The notes under the pieces were generated by a model, which saw only the letters and a program-made list of their open reading frames with translations, did no database searches and had not been told where the DNA came from. From assembly GCA_944385025.1 (NCBI GenBank), contig CALWVQ010000024.1, forward strand, positions 1-56,863: a stretch of DNA of 56,863 nucleotides. Direction: 5' to 3'. Below are positions 41,635-50,463 of the stretch, one piece after another. The translations under genes and the position numbers were made by a program. Positions within the stretch are counted from its first letter, which is position 1, and each line of letters starts with the position of its first letter. The DNA is from an uncultured Eubacterium sp. GTDB taxonomy: Bacteria > Bacillota > Clostridia > Oscillospirales > Acutalibacteraceae.

Positions 41635-43131
41635 ATGCTTTATACGTCTACTCGTGATAAGTCAATAAAAGTGACTGCTGCTCAGGCAATTGCCCAAGGT
41701 ATCAGCGAAGAGGGAGGACTTTTTGTTCCTTGTGAACTTCCTCAGTTTTCAATTGATAGAATTTCTTCAATGGTTTCTATGTCATATATTGACAGAGCAA
41801 AAACCGTTTTGAGAGAATTTCTAACTGATTTCAGTGAAGAAGAGCTTTCTTACTGTGTTGAGGGAGCATATGCTGCTAATAAATTTTCATCACCAAAGAT
41901 TGCACCCACTGTGAATATTGACGGTAATAAAAATATTCTTGAACTGTGGCACGGACCTACTTGTGCTTTCAAAGATATGGCATTGCAGCTTTTGCCTTAT
42001 CTTATGACGGTTTCAGCAAAGAAAACAGCTGACGGAAAGACAATCGTAATTCTTGTTGCAACTTCGGGTGATACAGGTAAAGCCGCTCTTGAGGGCTTCA
42101 AGGATGTTGCAAATACAAAAATTCTTGTATTTTATCCTGTTGACGGTGTTTCACCGATGCAAAAGCTTCAGATGACAACACAGGAAGGCGAAAATGTTGC
42201 AGTTTGTGCAATTAACGGAAACTTTGACGACGCACAAAGTGCTGTAAAGTCAATATTTACAAACCAGGAAATTAAAGACCAGCTTGCAGAGAAAAATATG
42301 ATGTTTTCATCCGCTAATTCAATTAACTGGGGTCGTCTTGTACCTCAAATCGTTTACTATTTCTCTACATACTGCGATTTGATTGAAATGGGAAAAATAA
42401 AAGCAGGCGATCAAATAAACGTGGTTGTTCCCACAGGTAATTTCGGCAACATTCTTGCAGGTTATTACGCTAAAAAAATGGGACTTCCTATAAAGACTCT
42501 TGTTTGTGCATCTAACTCAAACAACGTACTTACTGATTTCCTTAAAACAGGAACATATGATAAAAACAGAGCCTTTTATACCACAACTTCTCCGTCAATG
42601 GATATTCTCATTTCCTCAAATTTGGAAAGACTTTTGTATCATATGAGCGGTGAGGATGACAAGCTTGTTTCAAGCCTTATGAGCCAGCTTGCCGAAAAAG
42701 GAAAGTATACTGTTTCTGACGAGCTTATCAGTGAAATTCAGAAAACTTTTGACGCTGGTTTTACAGCTGAAGATTGCGTTGACGAAACTATAAAAAATCA
42801 TTTTGACAAGTATCATTATCTTTGTGACACACACACTGCTGTTGCTGTTAAGGTTTATGACGAATATGTAAAATCAACAGGTGATGACATTCCTACTGTA
42901 ATTGACTCAACTGCTTCACCTTACAAGTTTTCTGCCAGCGTTCTTAAGGCTGTACTGCAGGGCAATACACCAAATCTTGACGAGTTTGAAATGGTTGATG
43001 AACTTAACAGAGTTACAGGTGCTGACGTTCCGAAGCCGCTTGCCTCTCTTAAGGACAAAAATATAAGATTTAGCGATGTCTGCAATAAGGAAGATATGAG
43101 TCAGATGGTATTTAAGCTTCTGGATTTATAA
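41635..43131 (+). CDS. thrC: Threonine synthase
   Basis: This 498-residue PLP enzyme converts O-phosphohomoserine to threonine. LWHGPTCAFKDMALQ provides the PLP lysine K113, and ATSGDTGKAALEGF is the phosphate loop. The N-terminal YTSTRDKS and SEEGGLFVP segments are typical of the long form of the enzyme. AAGGAG precedes the ATG. It is the last gene of the unit and is followed by a bidirectional terminator. Confidence 0.96.
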   Translation: MLYTSTRDKSIKVTAAQAIAQGISEEGGLFVPCELPQFSIDRISSMVSMSYIDRAKTVLREFLTDFSEEELSYCVEGAYAANKFSSPKIAPTVNIDGNKNILELWHGPTCAFKDMALQLLPYLMTVSAKKTADGKTIVILVATSGDTGKAALEGFKDVANTKILVFYPVDGVSPMQKLQMTTQEGENVAVCAINGNFDDAQSAVKSIFTNQEIKDQLAEKNMMFSSANSINWGRLVPQIVYYFSTYCDLIEMGKIKAGDQINVVVPTGNFGNILAGYYAKKMGLPIKTLVCASNSNNVLTDFLKTGTYDKNRAFYTTTSPSMDILISSNLERLLYHMSGEDDKLVSSLMSQLAEKGKYTVSDELISEIQKTFDAGFTAEDCVDETIKNHFDKYHYLCDTHTAVAVKVYDEYVKSTGDDIPTVIDSTASPYKFSASVLKAVLQGNTPNLDEFEMVDELNRVTGADVPKPLASLKDKNIRFSDVCNKEDMSQMVFKLLDL

Positions 43132-43137
43132 AAAATT

Positions 43138-43166
43138 AAGGCTCACATTTTTGTGAGCCTTTTTGG
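43138..43166. terminator. Bidirectional terminator between thrC and the DUF1540 gene
   Basis: AAGGCTCACA (43138-43147) pairs perfectly with TGTGAGCCTT (43152-43161), followed by TTTT on the plus strand; the minus strand reads into AATTTTTT. Confidence 0.8.
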
Positions 43167-43174
43167 TTAATTGT

Positions 43175-43348
43175 TTATTTACAGCATTGATTGTTATCGC
43201 AGCATTCAAATGTTTGACACGCTGTATCTGCAACGCTTGTTGCAGTTGTGTCACCAACCTTGATGTGTCCTGCGTTACAGTTATTTGACTGTCCGTGGTA
43301 TTTGCAGTTTTTAACTTCGCAGATAATGCCTTTAATTTCGTTATCCAT
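43175..43348 (-). CDS. DUF1540 small cysteine-rich protein
   Basis: This 57-residue protein is too short for ordinary ORF cut-offs. It has nine cysteines: C10, C15, C24, C44, C49, C50 and C55-C56 plus the motif context IICEVKNCKYHG, NCNAGHIKVG and DTACQTFECC, which match the DUF1540 pattern (C-x-V-x-N-C-x-Y, then C-x-A, then T-x-C-x-T-F). The Cys pattern suggests zinc or another metal; DUF1540 proteins have no established function, and some are spore-associated. GGGAGTG at 43357-43363 on the minus strand is the ribosome binding site. It is divergent from the phosphoesterase gene. Confidence 0.85.
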   Translation of the reverse strand: MDNEIKGIICEVKNCKYHGQSNNCNAGHIKVGDTTATSVADTACQTFECCDNNQCCK

Positions 43349-43376
43349 TTGATTTCACTCCCTTCGCAAATATTAT
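43349..43376 (+). promoter_or_regulatory. Candidate promoter of the cytosolic phosphoesterase gene
   Basis: TTGATT (43349-43354), a 16-nt spacer and TATTAT (43371-43376) lie 36 nt before the ATG. The -10 is at the centre of the palindrome at 43365-43381. Confidence 0.55.
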
Positions 43377-43381
43377 TTGCG
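43365..43381. promoter_or_regulatory. 17-bp perfect palindrome, possible operator
   Basis: CGCAAATA (43365-43372), a single central T and TATTTGCG (43374-43381) form a perfect inverted repeat. It covers the -10 of the plus-strand promoter and lies just upstream of the DUF1540 ribosome binding site, so one bound protein could control both genes. No known operator was recognised. Confidence 0.45.
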
Positions 43382-43411
43382 GCAATATATTGTTTTATTC
43401 AAGGAGAAAAT

Positions 43412-44098
43412 ATGTCCCTTTTTGCAATAGCCGACACTCATCTGTCTTTCGGAACAAATAAACCGATGGACACCTTTGAGGGATGGCAAAATTATACTGA
43501 AAAATTAAGAAAAAATTGGAATAATGTTGTTAGCAAAAATGATTATGTAGTGTTGGCAGGAGATATAAGCTGGGCAATTAATTTTGATGAACTTGTGCCT
43601 GATTTTGCGTTTATTGACAGTCTTAACGGCAACAAAATTATTTTAAAAGGGAATCACGACTATTGGTGGAATACCGTAAAAAAAATGAACGAATTTCTTG
43701 TTGATAATAATTTCAGCACAATTCAGTTTTTGTATAATAACGCCGTTGATTTTAAAGATTTTTCCGTCTGCGGAAGTAGGGGATGGATGTTTGATACAGA
43801 CGAAGAGCAGGACGAGAAACTTTTAAATCGTGAAGTTATAAGATTGGAAATGTCGTTAAAAAGCGCAAAATGTGATGAAAAAATTGTTTTTCTTCACTAT
43901 CCGCCTGTGACCACAACAGATCGATGTGAGGAAATTTTTGATTTACTTCTCAAATACGGTATAAAAAAATGCTATTATGGGCATCTTCACGGTGTGGCAG
44001 CAAAATATGCTGTTGACGAAAATGTAAATTCAGTTGAACTTAAGCTTATTTCTGCAGACAGATTAGAGTTTGTCCCTTATTTAATTAAGAAATTTTAA
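43412..44098 (+). CDS. Cytosolic calcineurin-like metallophosphoesterase
   Basis: This 228-residue protein has D8-x-H10 (IADTHLSFG), GDISWA, GNHDYWW and the C-terminal GHLHG, the full two-metal phosphoesterase set. No membrane segment is seen, unlike the phosphoesterase at 5159. The WW after GNHDY and the DISWAINFDEL segment mark a clostridial subgroup of unknown substrate. I chose ATG 43412 for its AAGGAG at 43401-43406; longer readings run back into the palindrome and the DUF1540 gene. Confidence 0.87.
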   Translation: MSLFAIADTHLSFGTNKPMDTFEGWQNYTEKLRKNWNNVVSKNDYVVLAGDISWAINFDELVPDFAFIDSLNGNKIILKGNHDYWWNTVKKMNEFLVDNNFSTIQFLYNNAVDFKDFSVCGSRGWMFDTDEEQDEKLLNREVIRLEMSLKSAKCDEKIVFLHYPPVTTTDRCEEIFDLLLKYGIKKCYYGHLHGVAAKYAVDENVNSVELKLISADRLEFVPYLIKKF

Positions 44099-44104
44099 AT
44101 ATAC

Positions 44105-44133
44105 TTGATATTATTAATAATATATGTTATAAT
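44105..44133 (+). promoter_or_regulatory. Promoter of tig
   Basis: TTGATA (44105-44110), a 17-nt spacer and TATAAT (44128-44133), 43 nt before the start codon. Confidence 0.75.
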
Positions 44134-44176
44134 GCCAATTCGGTGATTAGTAAATTTTGTTAAGGAGGTCATTATT

Positions 44177-45457
44177 ATGGCACTTAAATCATCTAATAAA
44201 GTTGAGACAAATACATACGAAATTGAGGTTACAGTTACACCTGAAGTATTTACTGACGCTTGTAAATCTGCGTATGCAAAGCAGAGAAAATCTATTCAGA
44301 TCCCAGGTTTCAGAAAAGGTAAAGCTACACAGGGAATGATTGAAAAGTTTTACGGCGAGGGTGCTTTCTATGAGGAAGCTCTCGAGATTGTATACCCTGA
44401 AGCAGTATCTGCTGCAATTGAAGAGGCAGGACTCAGAACTGTTGATCAGCCTTTTGATCTTGAAGTTCCTGTAATGAGCAAGAGCGAAGGCGTTGAAATG
44501 AAAATGAAAGTTACAGTATACCCGGAAGTTAAACTGGGTGAATATAAAGGCCTTAAAGCGTCAATGCTTTCAACAGAGGCAACAGATGAGGATGTTGAGA
44601 AAGAACTTGAAAATATGAGAGACAGAAACTCTCGTCTTGTGACTGTTGAAGACAGAGAAGCTCAAATGGGTGATACAGCAGAAATCAATTTTGAAGGTTT
44701 TGTAGACGGTGTTGCATTTGAAGGCGGAAAAGGTGAAAATTATCCTCTCGAGCTTGGTTCAGGCTCATTTATCCCCGGATTTGAAGAGCAGGTTGCAGGT
44801 CACAAAACAGGGGAAGAGTTTGATGTAAACGTTACATTCCCTGAAGAATATACTGCTGAACTTGCAGGCAAAGACGCTGTTTTCAAATGCAAGATTAACG
44901 AAATCAAGGCAAAGGAAATGCCTGAGCTTGATGATGAGTTTGCTAAAGATGTATCTGAATTTGATACTCTTGACGAGCTTAAGGCAGACATTAAAAAGCA
45001 GATTACAGAGAGAAAAGAAAACGAAGCAAAGACTGATTTTGAAAATCAGTTAATGGAGCAGGTAATCGCTAATATGGAATGTGAAATTCCGGAATGTATG
45101 TTCTCACAGAAAACTGACGAGATGATTAGAGATTACAGTTACAGACTTCAGATGCAGGGCATAGATCTTAACACTTATCTCTCATATCTCGGTCAGGATA
45201 TGGATTCCTTCAAAGCTTCATTTAAAGACGGTGCAGAAAATCAGGTTAAGGCTTCCATCGCTCTTGAAGCTATCGTAGATGCAGAAAAGATTGAAGCTAC
45301 TGATGAAGAAATTGAAGCAGAAGTAAATAAGCTTGCTGAGCAGTATCAGATGGACGCTGAACAGATTAAAAAGGCAGTTCCTGCTGAACAGCTTGCAGAA
45401 GACATTAAAAGAAGAAAAGCTGTAGAGCTTATTGTTGACTCTGCAGTTAAGGCATAA
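44177..45457 (+). CDS. tig: Trigger factor
   Basis: This 426-residue ribosome-bound chaperone and prolyl isomerase has the N-terminal ribosome-binding signature ([10 protein letters not shown], about 38-47), a central FKBP-type PPIase domain (about 155-245, [20 protein letters not shown]) and a helical C-terminal chaperone domain. AAGGAGG precedes the ATG. It leads tig-clpP-clpX, the standard order, which couples folding and turnover of proteins. Confidence 0.97.
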   Translation: MALKSSNKVETNTYEIEVTVTPEVFTDACKSAYAKQRKSIQIPGFRKGKATQGMIEKFYGEGAFYEEALEIVYPEAVSAAIEEAGLRTVDQPFDLEVPVMSKSEGVEMKMKVTVYPEVKLGEYKGLKASMLSTEATDEDVEKELENMRDRNSRLVTVEDREAQMGDTAEINFEGFVDGVAFEGGKGENYPLELGSGSFIPGFEEQVAGHKTGEEFDVNVTFPEEYTAELAGKDAVFKCKINEIKAKEMPELDDEFAKDVSEFDTLDELKADIKKQITERKENEAKTDFENQLMEQVIANMECEIPECMFSQKTDEMIRDYSYRLQMQGIDLNTYLSYLGQDMDSFKASFKDGAENQVKASIALEAIVDAEKIEATDEEIEAEVNKLAEQYQMDAEQIKKAVPAEQLAEDIKRRKAVELIVDSAVKA

Positions 45458-45483
45458 TTATTTTTTTAAGGAAAGTGATTAAT

Positions 45484-46065
45484 ATGGCATTAGTACCATA
45501 CGTTCTTGAACAGACAAGCGCCGGCGAGCGCTCAATGGACATTTATTCACGTCTTTTGTCTGACAGAATAATTGTTTTGTCAGATGAGGTGAATTCAACT
45601 ACTGCTTCCCTTGTAGTTGCCCAGCTTCTGTTTCTTGAGGGTCAGGACAGTGAAAAGGATATAAGCCTTTACATTAACAGTCCGGGCGGTTCAGTGACAG
45701 ACGGTATGGCAATATACGATACAATGCAGTACATTAAGTGTGACGTATCCACAATTTGTGTTGGTATGGCTGCTTCAATGGGCGCATTCCTTCTTTCAAG
45801 CGGCGCAAAGGGAAAGAGAATCTGTCTTCCAAATGCTGAAGTAATGATTCATCAGCCTTTGGGAAGAACAGAAGGTCAGGCAACTGAAATTGAAATTGCT
45901 GCCCAGCATATTTTAAGAACAAAGAAGAAACTCAATACAATTATGGCTGAAAATTGCGGAAGAACAGTTGAAGAACTTACTGAAGCAACAGACCGTGATA
46001 ATTGGCTTTCTGCTCAGGAAGCGCTTGAATTCGGACTTGTTGATAAGGTTATTGACAAGAGATAA
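45484..46065 (+). CDS. clpP: ATP-dependent Clp protease proteolytic subunit
   Basis: This 193-residue serine protease has the catalytic triad S98 (GMAASMGA), H123 (MIHQPLG) and D172 (EATDRDNW). The N-terminal [23 protein letters not shown] is typical. ATG 45484 with AAGGAAAG upstream is preferred over GTG 45475, which overlaps the ribosome binding site. It forms ClpXP with the next gene product. Confidence 0.97.
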   Translation: MALVPYVLEQTSAGERSMDIYSRLLSDRIIVLSDEVNSTTASLVVAQLLFLEGQDSEKDISLYINSPGGSVTDGMAIYDTMQYIKCDVSTICVGMAASMGAFLLSSGAKGKRICLPNAEVMIHQPLGRTEGQATEIEIAAQHILRTKKKLNTIMAENCGRTVEELTEATDRDNWLSAQEALEFGLVDKVIDKR

Positions 46066-46086
46066 TAAACTTTAGAGGTAGATTTT

Positions 46087-47376
46087 ATGGCTCGTGATGA
46101 TTCACGAAACAACAGTGTTACAAGATGTTCTTTTTGCGGTAAATCCGAAGCGATGGTTCACAAGCTTATTGAGGGACCGGGTGTTTATATCTGCGATGAG
46201 TGTGTCGAGCTTTGCCACGATCTTATTGCAGAGGCTACAACTCCTAATATTCCTCATAAATCTTCAAATGAAGAAATAGTTCTTCCTAAACCTGAAGAGA
46301 TTAAAGAAAAACTTGATGAATATGTTATCGGTCAGGATGATGCAAAAATTGCTCTTTCCGTAGCTGTTTATAATCATTATAAAAGGATTTACAGCTCAAC
46401 AGAAAGTGATGTTGAACTTCAAAAAAGCAATATTATGCTATTGGGTCCTACAGGCGTTGGAAAAACAATGCTTGCACAGACTCTTGCGAAAATTCTTAAC
46501 GTACCTTTTGCTATTGCAGATGCTACAACGCTGACCGAAGCAGGTTATGTGGGTGAAGATGTTGAGAATATTCTTTTAAGACTTATTCAGGCTGCTGATT
46601 TTGATATTGAAAAAGCTCAGCGAGGAATTATCTATGTTGATGAAATAGATAAAATTTCCCGAAAAAGCGAAAATCGTTCAATCACTCGTGATGTCAGCGG
46701 CGAAGGTGTTCAGCAGGCTCTGCTTAAAATATTGGAGGGTACTGTGTCAAATGTTCCCCCGGGAGGCGGAAGAAAGCATCCACAGCAGGAATTTATTCAG
46801 ATTGATACAAGCAATATCCTGTTTATATGCGGCGGCGCTTTTGACGGTATTGAAAAGCTTATAAGTAAGAGAATAGGCGGCAAGTCTTTGGGCTTCGGCG
46901 GCGACGTTGAAACAAAAAAACTTGATGAAAAAGATATTCTTAAACAAGCTACACAGCACGACTTGGTTAAGTATGGCCTTATTCCCGAATTGATAGGCAG
47001 AATACCTGTTATAACAGTTCTGGAAAATCTTGATAAGGATGCCCTTATCAGAATTATGAAAGAACCTAAAAATTCTATAATAAAACAATATGTTAAGTTG
47101 TTTGAAATGGACGACGTAGTTCTTGAGTTTAAAGACGAGGCTTTAGTTGCCATTGCCGATATTACTTTAGAAAGAAATACCGGTGCAAGAGGTTTGCGAA
47201 GTGTTTTTGAATCAGTGCTTACAGACCTTATGTATAAAGTTCCCAGCGACTACACGATTGAAAAGGTAATTATTACCGAAGGCACAGTAAAAAACGGGGA
47301 AGAGCCTGTTATTCTGCGAAATCCCAATCGTGAGCCGAAACGCTTAACTACAAACAGTGTAAAAAAGGCAACTTAA
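46087..47376 (+). CDS. clpX: ATP-dependent Clp protease ATPase subunit ClpX
   Basis: This 429-residue AAA+ unfoldase has an N-terminal zinc finger with C14, C17, C36 and C39, Walker A GPTGVGKT near 120-127, Walker [12 protein letters not shown] and the ClpP-docking IGF-like loop region ([14 protein letters not shown]). Its stop codon (47374-47376) lies in the loop of the following terminator. Confidence 0.97.
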   Translation: MARDDSRNNSVTRCSFCGKSEAMVHKLIEGPGVYICDECVELCHDLIAEATTPNIPHKSSNEEIVLPKPEEIKEKLDEYVIGQDDAKIALSVAVYNHYKRIYSSTESDVELQKSNIMLLGPTGVGKTMLAQTLAKILNVPFAIADATTLTEAGYVGEDVENILLRLIQAADFDIEKAQRGIIYVDEIDKISRKSENRSITRDVSGEGVQQALLKILEGTVSNVPPGGGRKHPQQEFIQIDTSNILFICGGAFDGIEKLISKRIGGKSLGFGGDVETKKLDEKDILKQATQHDLVKYGLIPELIGRIPVITVLENLDKDALIRIMKEPKNSIIKQYVKLFEMDDVVLEFKDEALVAIADITLERNTGARGLRSVFESVLTDLMYKVPSDYTIEKVIITEGTVKNGEEPVILRNPNREPKRLTTNSVKKAT

Positions 47377-47389
47377 TGTTGCCTTTTTT
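47361..47389 (+). terminator. Terminator after clpX
   Basis: AAAAAAGGCAAC (47361-47372) pairs with GTTGCCTTTTTT (47378-47389) over a 5-nt loop that contains the clpX stop codon. Confidence 0.85.
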
Positions 47390-47407
47390 GACTTTATATT
47401 ATATAAT
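47379..47407 (+). promoter_or_regulatory. Promoter of lon, nested in the clpX terminator
   Basis: TTGCCT (47379-47384, in the terminator 3' arm), a 17-nt spacer and TATAAT (47402-47407). TTGACT at 47388-47393 is an alternative -35 but has no good -10 at normal spacing. Confidence 0.55.
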
Positions 47408-47437
47408 CTCTGTATTAAGTTTTAGTAGGTTAATTAT

Positions 47438-49858
47438 ATGAGTGAAAAGAGTTTAATTGAAAATATGGTTGAACTTCCCGTAATACCGTTAAGGGGTCTG
47501 GTAGTTTTTCCTGAAATGGTGCTGCATTTTGACGTGGGCAGAAAAAAGAGCGTTGAAGCACTTAAAAACGCAATGAGCTCCAACCAAAAGGTATTTCTCA
47601 TCTGTCAGAAGGATGCATCTGTTGATGATCCTAATATTGATGAGATGTATGATATCGGTGTTGTCTGTCTGATAAAACAGATGATACGCATACCTAACAG
47701 CGAAAATTTAAGAGTTGTTGTTGAGGGTTTGGAACGCGGTGCTTTAATGGCACTTTGTCAAACTAAGCCCTTTGTATCCGGAAGCGTTGATTTGCTTGAA
47801 AACATTGAATATAAATTTGATGTTAACGAAGAAAGAGCGTATCAAAGAGCGGTTGTGAAGGAGTTTGAAAACTACGCTTCTTTGGCTGGAAAAATCAGTA
47901 ACGACGTTATTGCCAAGGTAATATCCATAAATGACAGCGGAAAACTTGCCGATTACATATGTTCCAACACTTTTATGGATTATTCGCTTAAACAGTCGGT
48001 TTTGGAAGAGCTGAATCCTGTAAAAAGGCTTACAGGACTACTTGTTCTTTTAAAGAAAGAGAATGCAACACTCGAAATTGAGTCTGAAATTCAAATTAAA
48101 GTTCAGGAAGAAATAGACAAAAATCAGAAAGAATATTATCTTCGTGAAGAAATGAAGGTTATTGCAGACGCCCTGGGTGATGCTGAAAATCCATTGCAGG
48201 AGGCTGACGAGTACAGAGAAAAAATTAAATCTCTTAACTGCAGCTGCGAAATTAAAGAGAAACTCCTCAAAGAATGTGATAAGCTTGCCAAAATGCCTTA
48301 TGGCTCACACGAGGGAACAGTTGTTCGCACTTATCTTGACAAGTGTATAGAAATCCCTTTCGGTAAATACACAAAGGACAGCATTAACCTTGAGAAAGCA
48401 AGAAAAATTCTTGATAAGGACCATTACGGTCTTGATAAAGTTAAGGAAAGAATCGTCGACAGCCTTGCTGTTTTAAAACGAAATCCTAACTTTACAGGTC
48501 AGATAATTTGTCTTGCAGGTCCTCCCGGTGTGGGAAAAACATCAATCGTTAAATCACTTGCCAAGAGTATGAACAGAAACTATGTTCGTATTGCTTTGGG
48601 TGGTGTTCACGACGAAGCTGAAATCAGAGGCCACAGGAAAACATATATCGGTTCAATGCCCGGCAGAATTATTGATGCCATAGTTAAAAGCAAGGTGATG
48701 AATCCCATTATCCTGCTTGATGAGATAGACAAACTTGGGAATGATTATAAGGGTGATCCGTCATCTGCTTTACTTGAAGCTTTGGATCCTGAACAAAACT
48801 CAACATTTAACGATCATTATATTGATTTTCCCGTTGATTTAAGTAAGGTGCTCTTTATTACTACGGCTAACGATACATCCACAATATCCCCTCCGTTATA
48901 TGATAGAATGGAGGTTATTGAACTTAACTCATATACTGTTGAGGAAAAGTTTAACATTGCTAAAAAACATCTTGTAAAAAAAGAAATGGCAAAGCACAAT
49001 ATTAGTTCTAAAGAGTTTAAAATCAGCGATGACGCAATATATTCGGTGATTGAAAGCTATACAAGAGAGGCCGGCGTAAGAAATCTTGAAAAAACTATTG
49101 CCCAGCTTTGCAGAAAGGCAATAGTCGCTCTTGAAAGTTCCGGCAAAAAGACTTTTAAAGTAACTTCTGATAATATTGAAGACATTTTAGGTCCTAAAAA
49201 ATATAAACCAGACAGCATTAGCGACGTTAATCTTGTAGGCACTGTAAACGGTCTTGCCTGGACAAGTGTTGGCGGAACGCTGCTTCCTATCGAAATATCT
49301 GCTCTTGACGGCACAGGCAAGCTGGAGTTGACAGGAAATCTGGGTGACGTTATGAAAGAAAGTGCAAAAACTGCCGTTTCTTATGTTCGTTACAAATCAA
49401 AAGAATTTGGGATTGATGTAGATTTTTATAAAACCAAAGATATACATATTCATGCGCCTGAAGGTGCAATTCCCAAGGACGGACCGTCAGCAGGTTTGGC
49501 AATTACTACGGCTCTTGTCAGTGAGCTTACAGGGATTGCTATTAAATCAAATGTTGCAATGACGGGAGAAATCAGTCTTAAGGGTAAAGCACTTGCAATA
49601 GGCGGATTAAAAGAAAAGTCAATGGCAGCATTTAAAGCCGGCTGTGATACAGTTATTATACCGCAGGACAATGTTAAAGATTTAGCAGAAATTTCACAGG
49701 AAGTAAAATCAGCGGTTAAATTTGTTCCTGTTTCCGATTTTGAGCAGGTTATTGATATTGCTCTTGTAAAACCGCTAAATTACGGTAAAAACGACAACAA
49801 CGGTGATAATATGGTAGTTTCTGATAAGAAAAACAGAGCTCCCGTTATTACCCAATAG
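47438..49858 (+). CDS. lon: ATP-dependent Lon protease
   Basis: This 806-residue protease has the N-terminal substrate-binding LON domain (LPVIPLRGLVVFPEM), an AAA+ module with Walker A GPPGVGKT near 362-369 and Walker B PIILLDEIDKLG. The protease domain carries the Ser-Lys dyad S684 (PKDGPSAG) and K725 (GGLKEK). It degrades misfolded and regulatory proteins in the cytosol. No CtsR or CIRCE element was found upstream. The next gene, engB, starts 7 nt later, a conserved lon-engB pair. Confidence 0.97.
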   Translation: MSEKSLIENMVELPVIPLRGLVVFPEMVLHFDVGRKKSVEALKNAMSSNQKVFLICQKDASVDDPNIDEMYDIGVVCLIKQMIRIPNSENLRVVVEGLERGALMALCQTKPFVSGSVDLLENIEYKFDVNEERAYQRAVVKEFENYASLAGKISNDVIAKVISINDSGKLADYICSNTFMDYSLKQSVLEELNPVKRLTGLLVLLKKENATLEIESEIQIKVQEEIDKNQKEYYLREEMKVIADALGDAENPLQEADEYREKIKSLNCSCEIKEKLLKECDKLAKMPYGSHEGTVVRTYLDKCIEIPFGKYTKDSINLEKARKILDKDHYGLDKVKERIVDSLAVLKRNPNFTGQIICLAGPPGVGKTSIVKSLAKSMNRNYVRIALGGVHDEAEIRGHRKTYIGSMPGRIIDAIVKSKVMNPIILLDEIDKLGNDYKGDPSSALLEALDPEQNSTFNDHYIDFPVDLSKVLFITTANDTSTISPPLYDRMEVIELNSYTVEEKFNIAKKHLVKKEMAKHNISSKEFKISDDAIYSVIESYTREAGVRNLEKTIAQLCRKAIVALESSGKKTFKVTSDNIEDILGPKKYKPDSISDVNLVGTVNGLAWTSVGGTLLPIEISALDGTGKLELTGNLGDVMKESAKTAVSYVRYKSKEFGIDVDFYKTKDIHIHAPEGAIPKDGPSAGLAITTALVSELTGIAIKSNVAMTGEISLKGKALAIGGLKEKSMAAFKAGCDTVIIPQDNVKDLAEISQEVKSAVKFVPVSDFEQVIDIALVKPLNYGKNDNNGDNMVVSDKKNRAPVITQ

Positions 49859-49865
49859 GTGAATT

Positions 49866-50462
49866 ATGAATTATAACAAGGCTGAATTTGAACAGGCTTA
49901 CGGTTTACTTTCCCAGCTTCCTGAAAGCAGTGAAGCGGAAATTGCTTTTGCAGGCAGATCAAATGTGGGCAAAAGCTCACTTCTTAACAAGTTGTTTAAC
50001 AGAAAACAGCTTGCAAGAGTAAGTTCTGTTCCCGGAAAAACAGTAACTATAAACTTTTATGATGTTGATGGCGTAAAATTTGTTGATTTGCCGGGTTACG
50101 GATATGCAAAAATCAGCAAACAGGAGCTTAACAGGTTTTCAGAGCTTATGGAAGGTTATTTCAAAAGCGAAAGAAAAATTGCTCTTGTAGTTCAGCTTAT
50201 AGATATGCGTCACCCCGCTACAAAAGATGATTTAGCTATGATTGAGTTTATGAAAGCGATGAATATTCCTTTTATAATCGTTATGACAAAGGCTGACAAA
50301 CTTAAAAAGAAAGCTTATGAAGAAAGACTAAAGCTGTCTAAACAGGAGCTTGTTTCTGCTCAAGGTGCTCCTGTTGTGCCGTTTTCATCTGTAACAGGGC
50401 AGGGGATTAACGGAATTAAAAATTATATTGAAAAAGCTATAAGTGATATGGAGGATAAATAA
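49866..50462 (+). CDS. engB: Ribosome biogenesis GTP-binding protein EngB (YsxC)
   Basis: This 198-residue TRAFAC GTPase has G1 GRSNVGKSS at 30-38, G3 DLPGYGYAK, G4 MTKADK and G5 FSSVTG. It takes part in 50S subunit assembly. Its position after lon is conserved in Firmicutes. Its end is 1 nt from the lysA start. Confidence 0.96.
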   Translation: MNYNKAEFEQAYGLLSQLPESSEAEIAFAGRSNVGKSSLLNKLFNRKQLARVSSVPGKTVTINFYDVDGVKFVDLPGYGYAKISKQELNRFSELMEGYFKSERKIALVVQLIDMRHPATKDDLAMIEFMKAMNIPFIIVMTKADKLKKKAYEERLKLSKQELVSAQGAPVVPFSSVTGQGINGIKNYIEKAISDMEDK

Positions 50463-50463
50463 A

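Noticed and set aside
43295-43411. 39-residue N-terminal extension of the cytosolic phosphoesterase
   Set aside because: It overlaps the DUF1540 gene and the palindrome, while ATG 43412 has its own AAGGAG and the metal motif starts right there.
47390-47437. CtsR or CIRCE heat-shock operators upstream of lon and clp genes
   Set aside because: No GGTCAAA repeats or TTAGCACTC-N9-GAGTGCTAA were found upstream of tig, clpP, clpX or lon.
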